Shown here piece after piece: positions 54,038-62,585 of a DNA stretch of 64,000 nt. Location: positions 1 through 64,000 of the forward strand of contig NZ_JAAAWN010000026.1 of the NCBI RefSeq assembly GCF_010500865.1, in the 5' to 3' direction. Positions within the stretch are counted from its first letter, which is position 1; every line of letters starts with the position of its first letter. The notes below the pieces were generated by a model. That model saw only the letters and a program-made list of their open reading frames with translations, was not told the origin of the DNA and searched no databases. This DNA is from Alteromonas profundi. Lineage in GTDB: Bacteria > Pseudomonadota > Gammaproteobacteria > Enterobacterales > Alteromonadaceae. A program made the translations under genes and the position numbers.

Positions 54038-56710
54038 TTATTGCGCTGCAATTTCAACGTTATCCATGCGGTATACCGCGCCTTCGCCTGCACCCCACGT
54101 TGGGAACACCATAATCACGTCAATAGCGCTTATATCTAAACCGGCGTCGTAAAGGGTTTGTAGCGGGAAGGTATAGGTTTGCCACTCGCCAACAACAGGG
54201 TCGATGCCTTCAACGCTGTCAGCTAAACCCAGTTCCACTGCAGAAGCTGTGTCACCCGATTCAATTTTAAATAACCACGGCGCTGACGTGTCGTTAGGTG
54301 CCGAACTTACTTTTAGGTCAAAGCGTACTACACCATTAGACAGTAATCCTGATGCATCAAAGTAGACGTTATCATCTGCTAGGAAGCCCATTACCGTTGG
54401 GGTAGCGCCAATACGGAACTCGGCAACCGAACCATGGTCGGTATCATCAATTTCCACGGTGGGCGTTGAACCGCCACAGCAATCCCAAATAGACCATTGG
54501 TCTGCAGCAGTGTCAGCAAATAGGGTAATGCCGCTGGCACTACTTGCTTCACCATCGGGGTGGTAAAATTTTACATTGTCCATACGGTAAACCGCGCCTT
54601 CACCGGTTCCCCATGTGGGAAATACCATGATCACATCAATTGCACTAACGTCTAAGCCTTTAGCCTGTAGGTCTGAGATAGAGAAGGTATAAGTTTGCCA
54701 CTCTCCCTCAACCGGAGTTTGGCCTTCAACGCTTTCGCTTAACGGTAATTCCACAGCGGTCGCAGTGTCATCAGATTCTACTTTAAATAGCCAATCGCCA
54801 CTGGTATCGGCTGGCATACTTACTACGCGCATATCAAACTGTAGTAGTCCGCCCTCAACAAGGGCTGATGCGTCAAACGGCGTGTCGCCACCACCTGCTG
54901 CAGGACGTGTAATAAAGCCCATTACGGTAGGTTCAGCACCGATACGGAATTCAGCAGTAACACCGTGCTCTTCATTATCAATTTCTTCGGTAGGGGTAGA
55001 TCCGCCACAGCAGTCCCACATTGGCCAATCTGGGTTCATTTCATCTTCGAAAATGACCAATTCTGGATAGGCTGATTCCTGGGAAATCTCAACGTTTGCC
55101 ATGCGATACACAGCCCTTTCACCGGCGCCCCATGTTGGAAATACCATAATGACGTCGATAGCGCTGGTATCTAGTCCAGCTTCAGCTAATGCGCTTAAAG
55201 GAAATTCAAACGATTCCCACACGCCTTGTTCGGGTGTTGCGCCCGCTTCTGCATTAGGCCCTACATAGCCATCCATCAACGGCAGTTCTACCGCTGTCGT
55301 GCCTTCGCCACTTTCTATTTTAAATAGCCATGCTGCGGATGCGTCTGCGGGTGAAGAAACCATCTTTAAGTCAAACTTAACACTGCCGTTTTCTTCCATT
55401 GGCGAGGCATCAAACGGGGATGCTTGACCTTCTGGATCTGTGATAAACAGTTCACGACTAATAAAACCCATTACAGTGGGGGTGGCACCAATACTAAATT
55501 CGTATACATCACCTTCTTCAGTGTCCTCAACGATAGCTGGTGTCGAACCGCCACAGCAGTCCCATGCAGGCCAGTTAGGATTAGTCGTGCCATCGAAAAT
55601 AGTAAGGTTTTGCGCAATGCCTGTTGAAGGTGGTGAAGGAATTGGAGCGGCGCCTTCAACAAGCGCATCTTCTGTCGAATCGTACCCCGCGCGCACGGTT
55701 TCACACCCTGCTCCTGTTACCGGGTCTGAACCACATTCATAAACACGTACGTAATCAATTTCGAAGCTTTGACCGTTGGCGAAGGCTTCAGCATCAATAC
55801 CGGTTTCATTTACTGCTTCTGGCCAATTACCGCCAACCGCTAAGTTTAGAATCATAAAGAATTCTTGATCGAAGGGTGCGTTATCCCAGTGCGTAGTGAG
55901 TTCACCGGTTGTTTGATCGTAATATTCTGCGTACCAACCGCGATGAGCCAAGCCTGTGGCTTCGCCCTTACTGTTATAACGTACTTCTGAACGGCGTTGA
56001 GTAGCGTACAGGTAACCGTCCATATACCAACGAATCTCACCTTCTTGCCATTCAACCGCATAGGTATGGAAATCATCAGCTGGGTTTTCGCCGCTAGGTA
56101 ATGAGTACGCTTGCCCTGAACTATCATTGTTCGGCCATTCTTGGCCATAATGCAAGGTGCCATAAATATGAGCTTCGGGATTACCGTCGGCATCCGCAGC
56201 TTTCAAGTTCACCGCTTCCATAATGTCGATTTCGCCAGAACGTGGCCAACCGCCATATACACTGTCAGTAGGCATCATCCAAAACGCTGGCCAACTACCT
56301 TGACCAGAAGGTAATTTGGCACGTATTTCAAAACGGCCATATTTAAAATCAGCTTTGTATTGGGTAACTAAACGGGCTGAGGTATAAGGCTTTTGCGCAC
56401 CTTCTTCAGCGGGCAATGCAACCAGATTAAGCACTCCCTCTTCGATGTAGGCATTGGCGTCACTGTCTGTGTAGCACTGAGCTTCATTGTTGCCACCACC
56501 ATCGCAGTTAACTTCATGAGTCCATTTATTGTCATCGATACCTGGCTCATCAAACTCGTCGCTCCATACCAGTTGCCAATCACTGACGGGGGCAGTCACA
56601 TCGACGCTGTCAATATCAGTTGATGTGGTGGCTCCACCACCGCAGCCGATTAGGGTCGTGACCGATATCGCGGCAGCAATCCGCGAAAGTTGAGTTGCTT
56701 TATTAGTCAT
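54038..56710 (-). CDS. GH16 laminarinase lipoprotein with three C-terminal repeats
   Basis: An 890-residue lipoprotein (lipobox LIGC, Cys23) with a family 16 domain at residues 40-335. The catalytic motif GEIDIMEAV gives nucleophile Glu160 and acid/base Glu165; substrate Trp residues lie in SWPAFWMMP. Three repeats of 164-180 residues (368-546, 547-726, 727-890) each start NxxWxxWDCCGGSTP and end DVIMVFPTWGxGExAVYRM; they resemble carbohydrate-binding or ExoP-type domains. It would cut beta-1,3-glucan at the cell surface. Two LacI-type operators precede it. Confidence 0.93.
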   Translation of the reverse strand: MTNKATQLSRIAAAISVTTLIGCGGGATTSTDIDSVDVTAPVSDWQLVWSDEFDEPGIDDNKWTHEVNCDGGGNNEAQCYTDSDANAYIEEGVLNLVALPAEEGAQKPYTSARLVTQYKADFKYGRFEIRAKLPSGQGSWPAFWMMPTDSVYGGWPRSGEIDIMEAVNLKAADADGNPEAHIYGTLHYGQEWPNNDSSGQAYSLPSGENPADDFHTYAVEWQEGEIRWYMDGYLYATQRRSEVRYNSKGEATGLAHRGWYAEYYDQTTGELTTHWDNAPFDQEFFMILNLAVGGNWPEAVNETGIDAEAFANGQSFEIDYVRVYECGSDPVTGAGCETVRAGYDSTEDALVEGAAPIPSPPSTGIAQNLTIFDGTTNPNWPAWDCCGGSTPAIVEDTEEGDVYEFSIGATPTVMGFISRELFITDPEGQASPFDASPMEENGSVKFDLKMVSSPADASAAWLFKIESGEGTTAVELPLMDGYVGPNAEAGATPEQGVWESFEFPLSALAEAGLDTSAIDVIMVFPTWGAGERAVYRMANVEISQESAYPELVIFEDEMNPDWPMWDCCGGSTPTEEIDNEEHGVTAEFRIGAEPTVMGFITRPAAGGGDTPFDASALVEGGLLQFDMRVVSMPADTSGDWLFKVESDDTATAVELPLSESVEGQTPVEGEWQTYTFSISDLQAKGLDVSAIDVIMVFPTWGTGEGAVYRMDNVKFYHPDGEASSASGITLFADTAADQWSIWDCCGGSTPTVEIDDTDHGSVAEFRIGATPTVMGFLADDNVYFDASGLLSNGVVRFDLKVSSAPNDTSAPWLFKIESGDTASAVELGLADSVEGIDPVVGEWQTYTFPLQTLYDAGLDISAIDVIMVFPTWGAGEGAVYRMDNVEIAAQ
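54041..54532 (-). repeat. C-terminal repeat 3 of the laminarinase
   Basis: Residues 727-890. Shares the segments WDCCGGSTPTVEIDD, AEFRIGATPTVMGF, WLFKIESGDTASAVEL and AIDVIMVFPTWGAGEG with the other two copies. Confidence 0.9.
54533..55072 (-). repeat. C-terminal repeat 2 of the laminarinase
   Basis: Residues 547-726. Same layout as repeat 3, with a short Gly-rich insertion (PAAGGGDTPFDAS). Confidence 0.9.
55073..55609 (-). repeat. C-terminal repeat 1 of the laminarinase
   Basis: Residues 368-546. The most divergent copy, with longer loops (ISRELFITDPEGQASPFDAS, and GYVGPNAEAGATPEQG). Confidence 0.88.
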
Positions 56711-56775
56711 TATTCTCAGCCCTGTTCCAAAAATTAAGTTATAAAAGTTGCCGCGATGGCTACAACCAAGGGGTC

Positions 56776-56789
56776 TGTAAGCGCTTACA
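56776..56789. promoter_or_regulatory. LacI-type operator 3 (laminarinase unit)
   Basis: TGTAAGCGCTTACA, identical to the operator at 39828-39841; 66 bp upstream of the laminarinase start. Confidence 0.78.
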
Positions 56790-56814
56790 AATAGTGAAAA
56801 ATAAAAAGCTTTTT

Positions 56815-56828
56815 TGAAAGCGCTTACA
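56815..56828. promoter_or_regulatory. LacI-type operator 4 (laminarinase unit)
   Basis: TGAAAGCGCTTACA, 13 of 14 bases like the palindrome at 56776-56789 and 39 bp from it. Confidence 0.72.
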
Positions 56829-57220
56829 TTAAATTAATATACTGGGCTCCAAAAATCAATACTCTTCGCAAAAAATTAACATTTGGGTAAATTATATTTC
56901 TGTTGTTATTTTCCTCAGCCCTCGACACTATTGGCTTGCGACGGAGTCGGCGCAAACATTAACTTTCTAGGTTTGGTTTTTTACTCTATTTTCACAATTG
57001 CCGTCATGTTACTGATGTGGGTGTTAACGACTTTGTAAACACCCTCGTAGCGCAATTTTTAAAAGTCTGGAAGGAGGAAACGAAGGTGTAAACCCTGTTT
57101 AAACGGAGGAACACCTTAAAAGAGGGGGAATAGCGCGGGAATACCGCGCCTAAGTGATGTTAATAAGCCTAGCACAACATTGCGCTGTGAATACGATGTA
57201 AAATTTTTGGTTAATTTTTA

Positions 57221-57234
57221 TGGAAGCGCTTACA
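57221..57234. promoter_or_regulatory. LacI-type operator 5 (beta-glucosidase unit)
   Basis: TGGAAGCGCTTACA, 13 of 14 bases like the palindrome, 245 bp upstream of the GH1 gene. Confidence 0.7.
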
Positions 57235-57478
57235 AATGGTGCTATTATCACTCCATTATTTCTAATTAATGTTCACGCATAAATCTGATGGCATGAATCA
57301 GTTAATTAAGGGCGTCCACATTTTTTTATCCGAAGGTGTGACAGTAAGGGAAGCTATTGAGCCCTCTATTATCTTCATTTTTGGGTGTTCTTAAGACCGC
57401 ACTCGCGAGAGTTAGGCTAACCCCCTATTAGATGCAATAGATTATCGTTATTACTTACTTGATGAAAGGTTTTCACTC

Positions 57479-58870
57479 ATGCAAATTCTCGCCAAACCTG
57501 GTTCCCCGTTTGCACACGCAGACTTTACAATTGGTGTCGCGACCTCGTCTTTTCAAATTGAAGGTGATGCAGATAGTCGAGAAGTAAGCATTTGGGATAC
57601 GTTTTGCGATACGCCTGGAAAAATAGCGGATGGGTCCCACGGATTAGTGGCATGCGACCACATAAACCGCCTAGATGAAGACCTTGAAATTATAAACGCG
57701 TTAAATGTAGATGCCTACCGATTTTCAGTAAGCTGGCCGCGGATAATGAAGCGGGATGGTTCTGTAAATCACCAAGGGTTGGAATTCTATATTCGCCTGC
57801 TTGATAAACTAGCCGAGCGAAACATAAAAGCGTATGTCACCCTATACCACTGGGATCTTCCCCAACATCTCGAAGACGAGGGTGGCTGGCTAAATCGTGA
57901 TACTGCGTTTGCTTTTGCCCGCTACGTGGATGTAGTAACTAAAGCCTTTGGCGAAAAAGTGTATTCATATGCCACCTTGAATGAGCCTTTTTGTAGCGCT
58001 TATTTAGGCTATGAAGTGGGCGTACATGCTCCTGGTTTAGTTGGCAAAGAATATGGTAAAACGGCGATACATCATTTGCTATTAGCCCACGGATTAGCAA
58101 TGAAAGTGATAAGGCAGAATGCGCCTTTAATTGAAGCAGGTATTGTACTTAACTTCACGCCTTTCTATGCAAATTCAGATAGCGAAAGTGATAAACGGGC
58201 GACAAAGCTGGCCCACGACCATCATAACGACTGGTATATCAAGCCACTTATGCATGGGTGCTATCCCGAACTTATTTCACATATTCCCTCTGAGCATAGG
58301 CCTCCTATACAAGAGGGGGATATGGATATCATTGCCGCCTCCATTGACTACCTGGGAGTTAACTATTACACCCGTGCGAAAGTGAAAGACGACGGCAGTG
58401 CTGACCCCTGTCAATTACCGCCTCCAGAAGGTTGTGAAACCACCGCGATGGGGTGGGAAGTTTATCCACGAGGGCTTACCGACCTATTGCTTCAGCTTCA
58501 TAATGATTTTGACCTTCCCCCTGTTATCATTACTGAAAATGGTCTTGCCAGTGATGATGTTCTTACCACTAATGGTGAGGTGCACGATGAACAGCGAATT
58601 TCCTATCTTACCACTCACCTTCAGGCTGTGGCTGATGCGATAGAGCAAGGCGTGAATATTACAGGGTATTTTGTATGGAGCTTGTTGGATAATTTTGAAT
58701 GGGCGTTAGGTTATGAAAAGCGCTTTGGAATAGTCTATGTTGATTACGATACACAAGTGCGTACGCTTAAAGCAAGTGCGCTACGTTTACAAGATTTACT
58801 CAGGCAGCGTAAGGAAATCCTTGAACGTGACTATGCTTTGGCCGAACTGCAAGATACAGTAAATCTATAA
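57479..58870 (+). CDS. bglA: GH1 beta-glucosidase
   Basis: A 463-residue glycoside hydrolase family 1 enzyme without a signal sequence, so it acts in the cytoplasm. Acid/base Glu169 is in ATLNEP (166-170), nucleophile Glu353 in ITENG (351-355). Other marks: FTIGVATSSFQIEGD at the N-terminus and WSLLDNFEWALGYEKRFGIV near residue 405. It splits imported beta-glucosides and short laminarin oligosaccharides to glucose. AAAGG stands nine bases before the ATG. Followed by a sugar symporter gene, 12-21 bases away. Confidence 0.95.
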   Translation: MQILAKPGSPFAHADFTIGVATSSFQIEGDADSREVSIWDTFCDTPGKIADGSHGLVACDHINRLDEDLEIINALNVDAYRFSVSWPRIMKRDGSVNHQGLEFYIRLLDKLAERNIKAYVTLYHWDLPQHLEDEGGWLNRDTAFAFARYVDVVTKAFGEKVYSYATLNEPFCSAYLGYEVGVHAPGLVGKEYGKTAIHHLLLAHGLAMKVIRQNAPLIEAGIVLNFTPFYANSDSESDKRATKLAHDHHNDWYIKPLMHGCYPELISHIPSEHRPPIQEGDMDIIAASIDYLGVNYYTRAKVKDDGSADPCQLPPPEGCETTAMGWEVYPRGLTDLLLQLHNDFDLPPVIITENGLASDDVLTTNGEVHDEQRISYLTTHLQAVADAIEQGVNITGYFVWSLLDNFEWALGYEKRFGIVYVDYDTQVRTLKASALRLQDLLRQRKEILERDYALAELQDTVNL

Positions 58871-58891
58871 TAAAAAATAACGGTGGTATTT

Positions 58892-60226
58892 ATGATTAGC
58901 GTTAGGGAGAAAATTGCCTACGGACTTGGCGATACGGCAAGCAATTTCATTTTTCAAACCGTTATGCTGTTCTTAACGTTTTATTATACCGATGTGGTCG
59001 GTTTATCTGCTGCGGCCGTGGGCAGCATGTTTTTATTGGTTCGTATCTTCGATGCTATTACTGACCCATTGATGGGTTCCCTCGCCGATCGTACGCGCAC
59101 ACGCTGGGGCGCGTATCGACCGTATTTATTGTGGCTGGCTTTTCCCTTCGCTTTGTGCAGCATTTTAGCTTTCACGTCCCCGCAATGGCTTAGCGACGAA
59201 GGGAAGCTGCTATATGCGTTCGCAACCTATACACTTCTTATGCTGATGTATACCGCAATTAATATTCCTTATTCGGCGCTAGGCGGCGTGTTAAGTGCCG
59301 ACACAACCGAGCGGGTTTCCATTCAATCCTACCGTTTTGTATTCGCCATGGGCGGCGGTTTGTTGGTGACTACGCTAATGCTACCCCTTGTTGAATGGCT
59401 CGGCCAAGGGAATGAAGCAGTCGGCTATCAACGCGCCATGATGGTAATGAGCCTAATAGGCATGGTGCTCTTTCTACTTTGCTTTATGGGTACCGCTGAA
59501 CGGGTAAAGCCTTCAAACGAAACCGCGATACCTTACAAAACCCAATTGCGCGCACTCTACAATAACGACCAGTGGCGTGTATTATGTGTAGTGGCCGTTG
59601 TGCTTCTTACCGGCTTGATAATGCGTAACACCTTGGCACTTTATTATGTTAAATATGTATTGCTAAGACCGGAATCGGCCACCTTATTCGTAACTGCCGG
59701 GATGATAGGAAGTATTATCGGCTGTGCGCTTGCCAACCCCGTGGCGAAACGGTTTTGCAAAGTAAAAGTGTATATCAGCTTACAGCTTATTAGTGCGCTT
59801 ATCTGCTTATGTAATTACTTTGTTCCCTTTGATGCGTGGTACGCCGCCATCGCTTTGCATTTCTTTTGGGGGCTGTTTTTGCAAATGGCAACGCCATTGT
59901 TATGGTCGAAAATTGCCGATGTGGTGGATTATGGAGAATATAAAACGGGCCTTAGAATGACTGGGCTCACTTATGCCACTGTGGTGTTTTTTATCAAAGT
60001 TGGGTTAGCAATAGGGGGCGCGCTTGCCGGGTGGTTACTGGCCTCGTTTAATTATCAACCCGGAGTATATGATCCGCAAAGTGCTAAAGGTATTGTTATG
60101 CTATTTTGCATTGGACCGGCGCTCGCTTCTATTGGCGTTGCGATTATTATGCGCTGGTATACATTAAACGACAAAAAAGTAGCGGCAATTCAGCAACATT
60201 TAGTGCTTAGCGCCGAAAAAGATTAA
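58892..60226 (+). CDS. GPH-family (MelB-like) sugar:cation symporter
   Basis: A 444-residue membrane protein of the glycoside-pentoside-hexuronide family. The N-terminal pattern KIAYGLGDTASNFIFQTVML and the conserved DAITDPLMGSLADRTRTRWG (cation site Asp residues in helix 2) are diagnostic; RPYLLWLAFPFALCSI follows. Length and helix count (12) are usual. It imports beta-glucosides, likely laminaribiose-type products, for the GH1 enzyme. The frame opens at a GTG at 58883, but GGTGG fits ATG 58892. Confidence 0.92.
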   Translation: MISVREKIAYGLGDTASNFIFQTVMLFLTFYYTDVVGLSAAAVGSMFLLVRIFDAITDPLMGSLADRTRTRWGAYRPYLLWLAFPFALCSILAFTSPQWLSDEGKLLYAFATYTLLMLMYTAINIPYSALGGVLSADTTERVSIQSYRFVFAMGGGLLVTTLMLPLVEWLGQGNEAVGYQRAMMVMSLIGMVLFLLCFMGTAERVKPSNETAIPYKTQLRALYNNDQWRVLCVVAVVLLTGLIMRNTLALYYVKYVLLRPESATLFVTAGMIGSIIGCALANPVAKRFCKVKVYISLQLISALICLCNYFVPFDAWYAAIALHFFWGLFLQMATPLLWSKIADVVDYGEYKTGLRMTGLTYATVVFFIKVGLAIGGALAGWLLASFNYQPGVYDPQSAKGIVMLFCIGPALASIGVAIIMRWYTLNDKKVAAIQQHLVLSAEKD

Positions 60227-60233
60227 TCTTATA

Positions 60234-60248
60234 CTGACAAATTGTCAG
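60234..60248. promoter_or_regulatory. CTGACAA-A-TTGTCAG palindrome before the lacI-type gene
   Basis: A perfect 15-base palindrome between the symporter and the regulator gene, 45 bases before the regulator's start. It could be an operator or a hairpin in the message. The half-sites equal those at 18868-18884. Confidence 0.45.
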
Positions 60249-60293
60249 CAACAGCAAGGGCTAGAACGCAGCGTTTGTGCGTCGAAGAACACT

Positions 60294-61313
60294 ATGGTTA
60301 CAATTAAGCAAGTGAGTGAATTAGCTGGCGTATCCTCTGCTACGGTTTCGCGGGTGATCAATAATACTGACACAGTTAAAGAAAAAACCCGCAAACAGGT
60401 GCTTGATGCCATGGAGAAGTTGGGCTATCGGCACAATGTTATCGCCGCATCTCTCGCGTCCAATAAAACCCACACGGTAGGGTATGTAGTACCTGAACTA
60501 CATGGCTCGTTTTTCGGCGCTATGATGGCCGGATCGGAGAAGGTTCTTCGCCAGGCCGATAAACATATGTTTGTGGTCACCGGGCACAGTGATGAGGTGC
60601 TGGAAAAAAAGGAAATTGAAGCGTTGTTATCGCGCCGCTGCGATGCATTAATTTTGCATGTCGAAGCGCTAAGCGATGACTATCTTATAGATCTCGCCAG
60701 TCAAAACGTGCCTATCGTAGTGGTAAACCGCTACATTGAAGAAATAGGCGAAAGATGTATAAGTTTAGACAATGTGCTTGGCGGCTATTTAGCAACGCAG
60801 CACCTCGTCGATTTAGGCCATAAACAGATTGCTTACGCCGCTGGCGCACTTTTTAAAGCTGATGGTATCAATCGCCTTATTGGGCATAAAAAAGCCCTGC
60901 GCGATGGCGGACTAGATTTTCGCGAAGAGATGGTGGCAGAAGGTAATTTCCAAGCTTATTCCGGCGAAAAATGCATTGACGAGCTATTTGACAATAACGT
61001 CACTTTTACTGCCATTGCCTGTGCCAACGATGAAATGGCGTCTGGCGCTATTAGTGCCCTGCGCAAACACAACAAACGGGTACCAGAAGATGTCTCGGTG
61101 ATCGGTTTTGATAATGTAGATTTTGCTACGTACTTAACCCCTAAATTAACCACCGTGGACTACCCAGTTCGAGAGATAGGCGCAATGGCGGCGAGTTGGA
61201 TCCTTAATCAAGCCTATGGCGATGGTAAAATGTCGTTGCAGCATATTCTTTCCCCGCGGGTTATCGTTAGAGGCACCACAGCTAAAATAAATGCAGATTC
61301 TACTTCAGACTAA
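60294..61313 (+). CDS. LacI-family repressor of the beta-glucan regulon
   Basis: A 339-residue regulator. The helix-turn-helix TIKQVSELAGVSSATVSRVI and hinge helix NVIAASLASNKTHTVGYVVP lead into a periplasmic-binding-protein-like sugar domain (VPIVVVNRYIEEIGERCISL, AIACANDEMASGAISALRKH, VSVIGFDNVDFATYLTPKLT). The only LacI regulator in the window, and located among sugar genes that carry LacI-type palindromes, so it is the likely binder of those operators; the inducer is probably glucose or a beta-glucoside. Confidence 0.92.
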   Translation: MVTIKQVSELAGVSSATVSRVINNTDTVKEKTRKQVLDAMEKLGYRHNVIAASLASNKTHTVGYVVPELHGSFFGAMMAGSEKVLRQADKHMFVVTGHSDEVLEKKEIEALLSRRCDALILHVEALSDDYLIDLASQNVPIVVVNRYIEEIGERCISLDNVLGGYLATQHLVDLGHKQIAYAAGALFKADGINRLIGHKKALRDGGLDFREEMVAEGNFQAYSGEKCIDELFDNNVTFTAIACANDEMASGAISALRKHNKRVPEDVSVIGFDNVDFATYLTPKLTTVDYPVREIGAMAASWILNQAYGDGKMSLQHILSPRVIVRGTTAKINADSTSD

Positions 61314-61374
61314 TGGCTAGTCTGCCGATTAATCTGTTAATCTATTTTTTATAAATAAATGAGTGGGTAAGGTC

Positions 61375-62454
61375 ATGTTTGTAGCTCGCAGTAAATTCAA
61401 AGAGAAAGAAGCGCAGGTTTCTAGGTTAGAAAACCAATATCAAGCCGCTTTAGATAAAATAGCGACCTTAGAAGCGCAAAATCGTACATTGCAGTCACAA
61501 TGTGATGAGCTAGAAGCAAATGCGGCTCGTGCCCAAGAGTCGGTGGTAACCCAGTGTATGGTGGATGCGTTGAGCCAGGTATCGGGGATCAGAGAAACAG
61601 TACTGGCGGCATACCAGCAAATTGATGCAGAAAGCCAATCTATCAGTGATATTAATCAACTGTTTACCCAATCCTCGGACGTACTTGGCAAGATAGTTGA
61701 GGATATGAGTGGGTTGAACAGCCAAATGGTAAGTATGAGTGAGCGTATCTCTGGTTTATCTACCACGGCAGATAATATTAATAAATTCGTGACAACCATT
61801 ACCAGTATTTCAGATCAAACCAACTTGCTTGCCCTTAACGCCGCAATTGAAGCGGCAAGAGCGGGCGATGCGGGACGGGGCTTTAGTGTAGTTGCCGATG
61901 AAGTGCGCGCCCTTGCTACCGAAACCAATAAATCTGCAACAGAAGTTTCTGAGCTTGTTAATGGTATTATACAGTCTACTGCTGAGGCGGTATCTGGGGT
62001 AAATGAACTACGTGGCAACAACGAAGAGCTTGAAGTTGGTATTAACTCGCTAAACGACAGCTACGAAAGCATGGTGACCCATTGCGAAAGCATGAAAAAC
62101 ACCATTACAGAGGGCGCCTTACGTAGCTTTATTCAAACCGTGAAATTAGATCACGTTGTATGGAAAGCGGATGTTTACGCGGTTATCTGTGGGCACAGCG
62201 TACAGCCAACCAGCGAGTTTAGTGATCATACACAGTGTCGTTTAGGACAATGGTATAAAGAAAACGCACGTACACCTATAGCTCAAAATACAGCATTTAG
62301 AGAGCTAGAGGCCCCCCATGCGGCGGTTCATCGTAGCGGTGTGGCGGCCATTGAAGCTGTGCAAACGGGCGATACATCTGCAGTAAATACAAGATTGCTT
62401 GAAATGGAAAAAGCCAGCGAGCGTGTTTTAGCATTGTTAGATAGGTTGGTATAG
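61375..62454 (+). CDS. Soluble chemoreceptor with C-terminal CZB zinc domain
   Basis: A 359-residue protein without a membrane helix. An N-terminal coiled coil ([20 protein letters not shown]) leads to the methyl-accepting signalling hairpin (tip [20 protein letters not shown]). The C-terminal CZB domain has its zinc-ligand pattern: HVVWKADVY near residue 257, CRLGQWY near residue 290, and HAAVHRSG near residue 313. CZB receptors respond to hypochlorite, zinc or energy state. The frame opens at a GTG (61363), but GGTAAGG fits ATG 61375. It lies after the LacI gene on the same strand. Confidence 0.88.
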   Translation: MFVARSKFKEKEAQVSRLENQYQAALDKIATLEAQNRTLQSQCDELEANAARAQESVVTQCMVDALSQVSGIRETVLAAYQQIDAESQSISDINQLFTQSSDVLGKIVEDMSGLNSQMVSMSERISGLSTTADNINKFVTTITSISDQTNLLALNAAIEAARAGDAGRGFSVVADEVRALATETNKSATEVSELVNGIIQSTAEAVSGVNELRGNNEELEVGINSLNDSYESMVTHCESMKNTITEGALRSFIQTVKLDHVVWKADVYAVICGHSVQPTSEFSDHTQCRLGQWYKENARTPIAQNTAFRELEAPHAAVHRSGVAAIEAVQTGDTSAVNTRLLEMEKASERVLALLDRLV

Positions 62455-62585
62455 CAGGTTAAACGCCGACTATACTTTATTAGCATTCTAGTCATAGCCT
62501 GAAAAAGGCTATTAACGTATAGTCGATAAGATACCTAAAGCTTCCTATCTCACTATTAGTATGTTTTTAAAGAGTATATCAACGC

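Larger units (their letters stand above)
56711..57478. other. Regulatory region between laminarinase and beta-glucosidase, 768 bp
   Basis: No gene. It holds three LacI-type operators (56776-56789, 56815-56828, 57221-57234) and a group of hairpins at 57019-57150: GGGTGTT/AACACCC, AAGGTGT/ACACCTT and GCGCGG/CCGCGC. A frame 56780-57038 reads as a hydrophobic stretch without a start codon and is not called. Confidence 0.55.

Noticed and set aside
56780-57038. Open frame ending in a hydrophobic stretch (VFYSIFTIAVMLLMWVLTTL)
   Set aside because: No start codon except an ATG eleven codons from the end; it crosses operator sequences. Possibly a gene relic, but there is no homology I can name.
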